Assembly (NCBI GenBank): GCA_902787715.1
Contig: CADAHQ010000009.1
Location: forward strand, 1-64,000
DNA: 64,000 bases
Reading direction: 5' to 3'
From: an uncultured Lachnospiraceae bacterium
Lineage (GTDB): Bacteria; Bacillota; Clostridia; Lachnospirales; Lachnospiraceae
Positions 17,725 through 24,984 of the stretch are shown here, in pieces. The translations under genes were made by a program, and so were the position numbers. The notes below the pieces were generated by a model. That model had not been told where the DNA came from and ran no database searches. It saw nothing but the letters and a program-made list of their open reading frames with translations. The first letter of the stretch is position 1; every line of letters begins with the position of its first letter.

Positions 17725-18839
17725 TCACTCCCTCTTCATGGTCATTTCCAGCTTGTCGATGTAGTAGGTCATGGTGTCGCGGTCACTGTTGTAGGTGACG
17801 CGGTCGTAGTTTTTGGAGCCTTCGAAGTCGAAGACGTTGCCTTTGCTGGTGTAGGGGCAATATTCTTCTTCCATGTCGGCGAATACTCGTTTTCCATCAT
17901 GCGGATGAGGCTGTTGCCGAGGGTCATGATGTCGGTTTTTTGGTATTCAAGAAGGTATTTCAGAGTGCGCTCGTCGGTGTTTGCGAGGACGAGGACCAGC
18001 TGCGTCATGCTGCTCTTGTTGGCGCCCGCTTTGTGAAGCGCGTCGAAGAAGCTTGACATGTCAAAGTCTACCGAGAAGAGAAGCTCTTTTTCGTCCAGGA
18101 AGGTGGCGCGGGCGGAGAATTGGAAGCTGCCCGAGAAGCCGTAGCGCTTCAGGTGGTTGCTGAGGCGGATGTAATAATCACGGCCCAGTTCGTTCTCGTC
18201 GTATTCCAGGAAATTGTCCACGAGGATTTCCATGGTCATGTTGAAGGTGCCGGCCCAGGTGCCCTTAATCTTCGGAAAATACTCCACTCGGTTCAGGTAC
18301 TCCGGATCCTTCGTCACGCCGTACGGGGCGAGCTTCGCAAACATCTCTTCGGAGAGGTTGCTGCCCGTCCAGTTGATCTTGCCGGCATTATCCAGAACAC
18401 CGATGATGGAGCCGTATTTGCATGTTGTTGCATAGGAAGTGGACTCCAACGGATGGTCAGCGCGGGCAAGACCCGCATCACGAATCCAGGTTTGCCAGAT
18501 ACGGCGCTGGAAGCCCTCGTCGGTGGTCTCGAAGCCGGTGGCTAGATGGTCGTCCTCAAAGCGGATGATATAGCGCGTGCCCTCGGGAAGAGCGCCCGCG
18601 GAGTCTGCGGTGCCGGCGATGGTCTTGTCGGCGGACTCAAAGAGGCGCGTAATGGTGTCAAAATCCTCCTGCTCCGGTGTCTTCGGAACCTCCGTCGGGG
18701 TCGGGGTGACCGTGGGCGTGGAGGTGGCATTTGCCGAAGCGTCGGGTTTTTTGCCGTCGTCGGAGCCGCCGCAGGCCGTGAGCATCACGGCGGACAGCAG
18801 AAGGGTAAGCAGGATGGTAAGGAAACGTTTCGCGTTCAT
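17725..18839 (-). pseudogene. lipoprotein with Thr-Pro linker, frameshifted near the 3' end
   Basis: Starts with a lipoprotein signal peptide ending in the lipobox LTAC (residues about 1-23) and a Thr/Pro-rich spacer (VTPTPTEVPKTP). The rest has no family I know. In the starting frame the last 35 residues become a Thr/Ala/Pro run that stops at 17769. From about 17893 another frame reads a coherent tail (VFADMEEEYCPYT...KLEMTMKRE) and stops at 17725, just before the terminator. One missing base near 17893 would join the two parts, giving about 370 residues. I read this as a 1-base deletion (real or sequencing). GAAAGGAGCC precedes ATG 18839. Confidence 0.7.
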
Positions 18840-18930
18840 GTGGGCTCCTTTCGTTGTAAACGGGAGGCGGGGTCACATTGTTCCAAGGCACTGCTTCGTC
18901 ATATCAAGTTGTTTGCGCATTTGTCGAAAA

Positions 18931-20265
18931 TTACCGCACTTTCTTTCCTCGCATCTTCTGCACCAGGTAGATCATGAGCACGGTGAAGCCGCACAGCAGG
19001 ATGCAGGCGTAGAAGGAGATGGAGCGGCTGATCAGTTCCAAGTCGATGGCGTGCCCCTCGTCCATGAGGTCGGAGAGGCCGTTAATGAGCATGTAGTCAA
19101 AGATACCCATGCCGCCGGGGATCGGGACGTAGGCTGCGCCAAGGATGGTGTAGCTTTGGATTGCGAAGATGTCCACGATGTGGCGGGGGCTGCCGCCGGT
19201 CGCAAGGTACACGAAGACCGTGACGGCGATCTGCGAGGCGCGCTGCAGGACGTTGAAAAGGAGTGCCTTGAGAAGCATCTGCTTCTTGCCCGCGGTCATT
19301 TCCGCGCAGAGTCGGTAGTTGTTCAGGGATTCCTGCAGCCGGCGCGCCTTCTGCTCGGGGTTTCGCACCAGGTGAAGTTTCGCGGCGATGGGCAGAAGCT
19401 TACAGCCGAGCTTACACAAGAGCTGCCCTCGCTGAATGAGCAGCACGAAGACAAATGCAAGCCCCACCTGCACTACGATGCCGATGATGATCATGACCCG
19501 TGGCAGGATGCTGAACGAAAAATAAAGCGCCGGCCGAAGCGCAAAGCACGCGATTCCTAAGATTATAATCGAGAGCGCGTACATCGCAAGGCAAACGAGA
19601 ATCGTCACGGTGGTGACGCTTCCCGAGATGCCGCCCGAGTGCATCATGATGTATGCCGACGCGGGCTGGCCGCCCGTCGCCGAGGGCGTGATGGCCGAGA
19701 AATAAATGTCGGTGGCCGCATAGGTATAGTTTGCAAAGATACTTCGTTTGTATCCTAGGCCCTTCAAAACCGTTCGGAAGGCAAATGCCTCGAACATGAT
19801 GAACCCTAACATCGATAGGAACGCGCAGGCGAGCCACCAGTTGTTCGCCTCGTGCAGCCGGTGCATGAACACGCGGAACGAGAAGCGCTTATTTTGCGAG
19901 GTTACGGCCCAGATACTCAAAAGGGCGATGGCAAAGGATATAATAATCCAAACGGCGGTTTTTCTCGCCGAACTTACCTTCGGCGGCGTTGCCACGGGGC
20001 AGGAGACGCCGATGTTGTCTGCGGTTGCATTGTCCGCGGTGGGCGCGTCCACAAGGGCCGCCTCGGCGAGGACGGTGGCCTCCCCGATGATGCGCGTCTC
20101 GCCCTCCGTCACAAGCCCCACGGGCTCGCGTATTCCGTCCGGGTCGAGCAGGTCGTATTCGCGGTTCCGCGCGGCTGTCGCGGCCTTGGCGAGGCGCTTG
20201 CGGTACAGCCGGGAACCGGAGCGCGCGGCTTCGGCGCCGGTTTTTTTGTTGCTTTTCTTCTTCAT
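18931..20265 (-). CDS. lysylphosphatidylglycerol-synthase-type flippase domain protein
   Basis: 444 residues. The first 110 or so are cytoplasmic, basic then Ala/Thr-rich. The rest carries eight or so membrane helices with the signatures of the LPG_synthase_TM/UPF0104 family: ITPSATGGQPASAYIM and, later, VPIPGGMGIFDYM. In MprF this membrane half flips aminoacylated lipid; stand-alone versions occur near glycan and phospholipid genes and their cargo is usually unknown. The MprF transferase domain is missing. Start ATG 20265 is preferred to an upstream in-frame ATG at 20316 because it begins at MKKKSNKK; the ribosome site is weak in both cases. Confidence 0.8.
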   Translation of the reverse strand: MKKKSNKKTGAEAARSGSRLYRKRLAKAATAARNREYDLLDPDGIREPVGLVTEGETRIIGEATVLAEAALVDAPTADNATADNIGVSCPVATPPKVSSARKTAVWIIISFAIALLSIWAVTSQNKRFSFRVFMHRLHEANNWWLACAFLSMLGFIMFEAFAFRTVLKGLGYKRSIFANYTYAATDIYFSAITPSATGGQPASAYIMMHSGGISGSVTTVTILVCLAMYALSIIILGIACFALRPALYFSFSILPRVMIIIGIVVQVGLAFVFVLLIQRGQLLCKLGCKLLPIAAKLHLVRNPEQKARRLQESLNNYRLCAEMTAGKKQMLLKALLFNVLQRASQIAVTVFVYLATGGSPRHIVDIFAIQSYTILGAAYVPIPGGMGIFDYMLINGLSDLMDEGHAIDLELISRSISFYACILLCGFTVLMIYLVQKMRGKKVR

Positions 20266-20341
20266 GCGATACTCATTTCTTTCATTTTCCGTAACATTTT
20301 CCGATGATTCCCACACATATGCCGCGTGCGGCGCGGCCTCG

Positions 20342-20415
20342 TTAGTCTACGCGGAACTCCGAGAGCTCCGAGCCTTTGTTAATCCACGCGGAACTCCGTG
20401 AGTTCCAGGCCCTTG
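20342..20415 (-). repeat. 37 bp tandem repeat of the prfC 3' end
   Basis: Two adjacent 37 bp units (20342-20378 and 20379-20415) match at 29 of 37 positions. The upstream unit encodes the last residues of RF3 (ELTEFRVD-stop); the second, just after the stop, encodes the near-copy ELSEFRVD-stop in another frame. This looks like a tandem duplication of the gene's 3' end that has drifted. Confidence 0.75.
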
Positions 20416-21980
20416 TTGCGCTCTAAGACCATGCCTACCGACCACGCGTTGATGAACAGAAGAAGCGGGTTGTCGTGGAGGTCCTTGATGCGCTTCATAT
20501 CGCTGGTGCCGACGATCGCGTCAACCGGATGCTCGGCGGGATTGGCCACCCAGCGGATGTGTTCGTACGGCAGCGGGTCGAGCTTGATCTCGACGTTGTA
20601 TTCGCTCTTTAGGCGGAACATGAGGACATCGAACTGCAGCGTGCCGACCACGCCCACGATGATTTCCTCCATGCCCGTGTTAAATTCCTGGAAGATCTGA
20701 ATCGCGCCTTCCTGCGCAATCTGCGTGACGCCCTTCATGAACTGCTTGCGCTTCATGGTGTCGACCTGCCGAACCCTCGCAAAATGCTCCGGCGCAAACG
20801 TCGGGATTCCCTCAAAGCGGTATTTGTCGGGCGAGGTGGTCAGCGTGTCGCCGATGGCGAAGATGCCGGGGTCGAACAGTCCGATGATATCGCCCGCGTA
20901 CGCTTCCTCGACGATGTGGCGCTCGTCCGCCATCATCTGCGTGGACTGGGAGAGCTTGACCTTGCGGCCGCCCTGCACGTGGTTTACTTCCATGCCGGGG
21001 ATGTATTTGCCGGAGGTGATGCGCAGGAATGCGATGCGGTCGCGGTGCGCCTTGTTCATGTTGGCCTGAATCTTGAAGACAAAGCCCGAAAAATCCTCGC
21101 TGAACGGATCCACAATCCCCTTGTCCGACTTCCTCGGCAGCGGCGACGAGGTCATGGCGAGGAAATGCTTAAGAAACGTCTCCACACCGAAGTTGGTGAG
21201 GGCGGAACCGAAGAAGACGGGCGAGAGTTCGCCGGCGTTCACCAGCTCCTGATCAAATTCCGCGTTGGCGCCGTCCAAAAGCTCCACGTCCTCCAAAAGC
21301 TTATCGTGGAAATCAAAGCCGATGCGCTCGCGAAGGGCCGGGTCGTCCACGCTCATGTACTCGGTGGCGACTTCCTTCTGGCCGTTCATGGCAGCCGTGA
21401 AGAGCGCTACTTCACGCGTTTCGCGGTCGTACACGCCCTTGAAGCCCTTGCCGGAGCCGATGGGCCAGTTGATGGGGCACGTCGCGATGCCTAAGACATT
21501 TTCAATGTCGCTCATGAGCTCGTAGGGGTCATTGGCCTCGCGGTCCATCTTGTTGATGAACGTGAAAATCGGGATGTGGCGCATGACGCAAACCTTGAAG
21601 AGCTTGATCGTCTGGCGCTCCACACCCTTGCTGGCGTCGATGACCATCACGGCGGAGTCCGCCGCCATCAGCGTGCGGTACGTATCCTCCGAGAAATCCT
21701 CGTGTCCCGGCGTGTCCAATATGTTGATGCAATAGTTGTCGTAGTTAAACTGCAATACGGACGAGGTCACACTGATGCCTCGCTCCTTCTCAATCTCCAT
21801 CCAGTCCGACACCGCGTGCCGCGCCGCCTTGCGGCCCTTCACCGAGCCCGCCAGATTGATGGCGCCGCCGTACAGGAGAAACTTCTCCGTCAGTGTCGTC
21901 TTACCGGCGTCCGGGTGCGAAATAATCGCGAAGGTCCGCCGCTTTTGTATCTGTTCCTTCAATTCCTTGTTGTCTGCCAT
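20379..21980 (-). CDS. prfC: peptide chain release factor 3
   Basis: 533 residues, full length. A GTPase that removes RF1/RF2 from the ribosome after termination. G1 is SHPDAGKTTLTEK, G2/G3 are RGISVTSS and DTPGHEDFSEDTYR, and G4 is NKMDR; the RF3-type spacer KGRKAARHAVSDWMEIEKERG separates it from EF-G. Start ATG 21980 (MADNKELKEQ) follows AGGACGG; longer in-frame starts reach into the leader. A promoter on the same strand lies at 22130-22158, with a tandem 10-base repeat in the leader. The 3' end is partly duplicated. Confidence 0.95.
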   Translation of the reverse strand: MADNKELKEQIQKRRTFAIISHPDAGKTTLTEKFLLYGGAINLAGSVKGRKAARHAVSDWMEIEKERGISVTSSVLQFNYDNYCINILDTPGHEDFSEDTYRTLMAADSAVMVIDASKGVERQTIKLFKVCVMRHIPIFTFINKMDREANDPYELMSDIENVLGIATCPINWPIGSGKGFKGVYDRETREVALFTAAMNGQKEVATEYMSVDDPALRERIGFDFHDKLLEDVELLDGANAEFDQELVNAGELSPVFFGSALTNFGVETFLKHFLAMTSSPLPRKSDKGIVDPFSEDFSGFVFKIQANMNKAHRDRIAFLRITSGKYIPGMEVNHVQGGRKVKLSQSTQMMADERHIVEEAYAGDIIGLFDPGIFAIGDTLTTSPDKYRFEGIPTFAPEHFARVRQVDTMKRKQFMKGVTQIAQEGAIQIFQEFNTGMEEIIVGVVGTLQFDVLMFRLKSEYNVEIKLDPLPYEHIRWVANPAEHPVDAIVGTSDMKRIKDLHDNPLLLFINAWSVGMVLERNKGLELTEFRVD

Positions 21981-21990
21981 GAATCCGTCC

Positions 21991-22030
21991 TGTTTGCCTT
22001 CATTTGTCTTCGTTTGTCTTCGTTTGTTGT
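21991..22030 (-). repeat. four tandem 10 bp repeats in the prfC leader
   Basis: On the plus strand the units read TGTTTGCCTT, CATTTGTCTT, CGTTTGTCTT and CGTTTGTTGT. They sit immediately upstream of the prfC ribosome-binding site on the transcribed strand (AAACGAAGAC-type purine-rich repeats). Confidence 0.7.
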
Positions 22031-22129
22031 TGCGTTCTGCCGTTTCCTGAATCGCGCATCCGCAGCTTTTCGGCCGCATCTTCCCTTGTCCGATGCGCCT
22101 TCTCCCCCCGGAAAACCACACACCAATTC

Positions 22130-22158
22130 AGTATACTATATCTTTTGGGCGAATGCAA
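22130..22158 (-). promoter_or_regulatory. promoter of prfC
   Basis: On the minus strand TTGCAT (22158-22153), 17 bp spacer, TATACT (22135-22130); leader of about 145 bases to the start codon. Confidence 0.7.
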
Positions 22159-22225
22159 GGAATTGTTCGGGGAGGGGGGAGGATTGTAATTGTACAAAAA
22201 CCGAAGGGCAACCCGCGCTATCGTA

Positions 22226-22254
22226 TTGACAATGAATATTCATCGTGTTACAAT
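22226..22254 (+). promoter_or_regulatory. promoter and operator of the RelB-YoeB module
   Basis: TTGACA (22226-22231), 17 bp spacer, TACAAT (22249-22254). The spacer contains a perfect 12 bp palindrome ATGAATATTCAT (22232-22243), the position expected for autorepression by a ribbon-helix-helix antitoxin. Confidence 0.75.
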
Positions 22255-22311
22255 TAAGCCGAAGGAAGGAAAAGTTCCTCTTCGACAATGTTATTTCAGG
22301 AGGTAAGTATT

Positions 22312-22563
22312 ATGGCACAGATCAGCATGAGAATAGATGACGCCGTTAAAGCCAAAGCGGAGCTTGCATGCGAGGCGCTCGGCATGACAATGACAACCGC
22401 AATCAACATTTATCTTGTGAAGCTCGGCAATGAAATGAGAATTCCGTTCGAGGTGGCGGTTGACCCGTTCTACAGCCCGGAGAACCAGGCAGCCCTTTCG
22501 CGGTCCATTCATCAGCTTGAGGAAGGCCGCGTTGTTAAGCATGACTTGGTTGAGGTGGATTGA
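22312..22563 (+). CDS. RelB/DinJ-family antitoxin
   Basis: 83 residues. Starts MAQISMRIDDAVKAKAE, the N-terminal beta-strand of ribbon-helix-helix DinJ/RelB antitoxins, followed by GMTMTTAINIYL. The C-terminal part would wrap the toxin. ATG 22312 follows CAGGAGGTAAG; a longer in-frame start is rejected. It overlaps the toxin gene by one base (TGATG). It should neutralise YoeB and repress the operon by binding the palindrome in its promoter. Confidence 0.9.
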   Translation: MAQISMRIDDAVKAKAELACEALGMTMTTAINIYLVKLGNEMRIPFEVAVDPFYSPENQAALSRSIHQLEEGRVVKHDLVEVD

Positions 22564-22826
22564 TGATCAAAGTTTGGACGGACGATGCCTGGGAAGATTA
22601 TCTTTATTGGCAAACACAAGACAAAAAGACTCTCAAGAAGATTAACAGTCTGATAAAGGACATTGACCGAAACGGGTACAATTGTACCGGAAAGCCGGAG
22701 TCTTTATCGGGCAATCTTGCGGGGTTTTGGAGCCTTCGAATTGACGGAAAGAACCGCATAGTGTTCCGGATAAATGGGAAGGAGATTGAAATCGTACAAT
22801 GCAGGACCCATTATGGGGAAAAGTAG
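22563..22826 (+). CDS. yoeB: YoeB/Txe-family mRNA interferase toxin
   Basis: 87 residues, normal length. YoeB cleaves mRNA in the ribosomal A site. The catalytic residues known from E. coli YoeB are all present at the same positions: Glu46, Arg65, His83 and Tyr84 (CRTHYGEK end). The tract SGNLAGFWSLRIDGKNRIVF is typical. Start ATG 22563 overlaps the antitoxin stop. The pairing with a RelB/DinJ-type rather than a YefM-type antitoxin is a known variant of the module. Confidence 0.94.
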   Translation: MIKVWTDDAWEDYLYWQTQDKKTLKKINSLIKDIDRNGYNCTGKPESLSGNLAGFWSLRIDGKNRIVFRINGKEIEIVQCRTHYGEK

Positions 22827-22839
22827 GGAGGAGTGTTTT

Positions 22840-22860
22840 ATGTGCGGGGGAATGGTATGA
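22840..22860 (+). CDS. six-codon upstream ORF (MCGGMV)
   Basis: ATG 22840 stands eight bases after GGGAGG (22826-22831), better placed than any start of the following gene. The peptide MCGGMV ends in TGA that overlaps the ATG of the next gene as ATGA. It may exist only to load ribosomes on the downstream start by translational coupling. Confidence 0.35.
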   Translation: MCGGMV

Positions 22861-23072
22861 AAAAAGATAGTTGCAAGAAGAAAGCGATAGTGTTTTTCGT
22901 CCTTGCGGGGGCATTTTTCGTCGGGCTTGTTGGATGGATCTGGTTTGCCTTGGCAGGCGGTCCGGAAGGGACGTGGTTGTATGGACTTCATCTGACAATC
23001 GGATTGTGTGCGGGGATTTTGGGTTGTCTGGGAGGAGGAATATACTGCTCGGTTAAGGCACGCAGGAAGTGA
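22857..23072 (+). CDS. small two-helix membrane protein
   Basis: 71 residues: basic start MKKDSCKKK, hydrophobic helix (about 10-32), short loop GGPEGTWLYG, second helix (about 44-64), basic tail VKARRK. Start ATG 22857 overlaps the stop of a six-codon ORF. It lies 30 bases after yoeB and before hipBA, with no promoter seen between yoeB and it. Function unknown; small basic membrane proteins next to toxin-antitoxin pairs may be toxins or passengers. Confidence 0.5.
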   Translation: MKKDSCKKKAIVFFVLAGAFFVGLVGWIWFALAGGPEGTWLYGLHLTIGLCAGILGCLGGGIYCSVKARRK

Positions 23073-23087
23073 GCAGACAGTTTACGC

Positions 23088-23116
23088 TTGACACAGACCG
23101 AAAGGAATGATAACAT
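23088..23116 (+). promoter_or_regulatory. promoter of hipBA
   Basis: TTGACA (23088-23093), 17 bp spacer, TAACAT (23111-23116). Confidence 0.65.
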
Positions 23117-23150
23117 AAAGTTATCAAATTATGAAGTTATGAAGGAAAAA

Positions 23151-23174
23151 TATCGATAAAATCATAAATCGATA
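23151..23174 (+). promoter_or_regulatory. inverted repeat, probable HipB operator
   Basis: TATCGAT (23151-23157), ten-base spacer, ATCGATA (23168-23174): a perfect inverted repeat between the promoter and hipB, in AT-rich DNA. Position and symmetry fit binding by the dimeric XRE-type antitoxin; this is inference. Confidence 0.5.
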
Positions 23175-23227
23175 TAATTATGCTTCAACTATGGAAGAAT
23201 CGAAGTTTCTTGCTTAAGGAGGGTCGC

Positions 23228-23575
23228 ATGAGAATCTACGGGACGGAAAATGTGGACACGTTGACAAGGGAAATCGGGAACCGTTTGCGTGGAATACGTG
23301 TGAAGGCGGCGCTGACACAGAAGGAATTATCAGAGCGGTCCGGGGTCCCGAAAGCGATGATTACCAGGCTCGAGAACGGGATTCCGATTCGCATGGACAG
23401 TCTGATGGAATTGATGCGGGCACTCGGTTGCCTGGGAAACCTACAGGTGCTTCTGCCGGAGACGGAATTGACGGCGAGCGAGATGTTGCAGGGGAAGACA
23501 TCGCGGGTTCGTGTTCGGCACCCTAAGACGGAAACCGCGACGGGCAGTGACTGGAAATGGGGTGATGAGGCGTGA
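23228..23575 (+). CDS. HipB-like XRE-family antitoxin
   Basis: 115 residues with a Cro/CI-type helix-turn-helix at about 15-70: GNRLRGIRVKAALTQKELSERSGV then ITRLENG. The tail is basic and flexible. Start ATG 23228 follows AAGGAGGG. Its stop overlaps the GTG start of hipA by four bases, so the pair is translationally coupled. It would neutralise HipA and repress the operon from the nearby inverted repeat. Confidence 0.9.
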   Translation: MRIYGTENVDTLTREIGNRLRGIRVKAALTQKELSERSGVPKAMITRLENGIPIRMDSLMELMRALGCLGNLQVLLPETELTASEMLQGKTSRVRVRHPKTETATGSDWKWGDEA

Positions 23576-24858
23576 TCGGAGCAGGCGTGTTTCTGTGGGG
23601 AACGAAGATTGGGACTGTCGTGCAGGAGGACAGCGCGCAGGCGGCAGTGTTTACCTACGAGAAGGATTTTCTGAGAAGCGGAATTGAAGTCTCTCCGCTC
23701 CGGATGCCGTTGTCCGAGCAAAACTACTCCTTTCCGGGGCTTCCTCGCGAGAGCTTTCGCGGTCTTCCCGGTATGCTCGCGGATTCGCTGCCGGACAGAT
23801 ACGGGACGAAACTGTTGGAGAGGGCATTTGCCGAAAGGGGACGGGACGCCGAAGGAATCCTTGCGGTGGAGAGGCTGTGCTACACGGGCGCCCGCGGTAT
23901 GGGCGCGCTTGAGTATCGCCCGGAGACAGACCTTGTCACAGCGACGGACGAGAGACTTGACCTTGATGTGCTCGTGAAAGCCGCTTCGGAGGTTCTTTCG
24001 GAAAGAGAGCATTTGCAGACTTCGGACAAGAATCTTCGTCAGCTGATCAGTGTCGGAACTTCCGCGGGAGGGGCGCGGGCGAAGGCGGTAATTGCCTGGA
24101 ACCGCGAAACCGGGGATGTTCGTTCCGGCCAGATTGCAGCCCGCCCCGGATACGAGCACTGGCTCGTCAAATTCGACGGCGTTTCCGGGAACCGTGACCA
24201 CGGCGACAAGGATGACGGCGAGGAGTTCACAAGGATTGAGTATGCCTATCACAGGATGGCCGTGGCGGCAGGGATCGATATGTCGGAGTGCATGTTGATT
24301 CGTCAGGGCGGATTGTTCCATTTTGCCACCAAACGGTTCGATCGGATCGGCGACTCCGGAGAGAAACTTCACATGCAGACGCTTGGGGCTTTAGCGCACT
24401 ATGATTTTAACGACCCCGGCACGAACAGTTATGAACAGGCGGCTCAGGTGATTTATCGCCTCGGAATGGGAAAGCGGGAGGTCGAGCAATTGTTCCGTCG
24501 GATGGTCTTTAACGTGATGGCGTGCAACCAGGATGATCACGTGAAAAACATCTCGTTTTTGATGAATCGCCGCGGCATTTGGTCGTTGGCGCCGGCATAT
24601 GATATCACATTTGCCTGCGACCCCGGCAATCGCTGGCTTCGACGTCACCAGATGAGTGTGAACGGGAAGTTGGAATCGATCTCGTTTGAGGACCTTTTGG
24701 GCGCGGGACGTAACATGAGCATCCAACCGATTCGCTCAAAGAGGATTGTAAGAGAGGTTGCGGAGGCCTTGACCGAATGGCCCCGCTGTGCAGAGGAGGC
24801 GCAGGTTACGGAGAAGACGATGACCGAAATCGGCAAGGCTTTTATGAAAACTGTATGA
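23572..24858 (+). CDS. hipA: HipA-family serine/threonine kinase toxin
   Basis: 428 residues, full length. HipA in E. coli phosphorylates glutamyl-tRNA synthetase and induces persistence; the target here is unknown. The N-terminal HipA_N domain (about 1-110) precedes the kinase-like domain with the catalytic loop NQDDHVKN (Asn319, Asp322) and the metal-binding Asp344 in PAYDITF. Start GTG 23572 overlaps hipB. Unlike the split HipST systems, the N-terminal subdomain is fused. A strong terminator follows. With RelB-YoeB just upstream this makes a two-module toxin-antitoxin island. Confidence 0.93.
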   Translation: MIGAGVFLWGTKIGTVVQEDSAQAAVFTYEKDFLRSGIEVSPLRMPLSEQNYSFPGLPRESFRGLPGMLADSLPDRYGTKLLERAFAERGRDAEGILAVERLCYTGARGMGALEYRPETDLVTATDERLDLDVLVKAASEVLSEREHLQTSDKNLRQLISVGTSAGGARAKAVIAWNRETGDVRSGQIAARPGYEHWLVKFDGVSGNRDHGDKDDGEEFTRIEYAYHRMAVAAGIDMSECMLIRQGGLFHFATKRFDRIGDSGEKLHMQTLGALAHYDFNDPGTNSYEQAAQVIYRLGMGKREVEQLFRRMVFNVMACNQDDHVKNISFLMNRRGIWSLAPAYDITFACDPGNRWLRRHQMSVNGKLESISFEDLLGAGRNMSIQPIRSKRIVREVAEALTEWPRCAEEAQVTEKTMTEIGKAFMKTV

Positions 24859-24893
24859 AAATATAATTGCATCAAATCAGAAAATTAAACAAG

Positions 24894-24945
24894 AAAACCC
24901 GGGATAAAGTTGCGAAATCGACACTTTATCTCGGGTTTTGTTTTT
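24894..24945 (+). terminator. Rho-independent terminator after hipA
   Basis: Long stem AAAACCCGGGATAAAGT / ACTTTATCTCGGGTTTT around a loop of about 13 bases, then TTTTT. Confidence 0.9.
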
Positions 24946-24984
24946 GGCGGTCAGATACTCTGTCCCGGGTGGTTGGCTTCCAAA

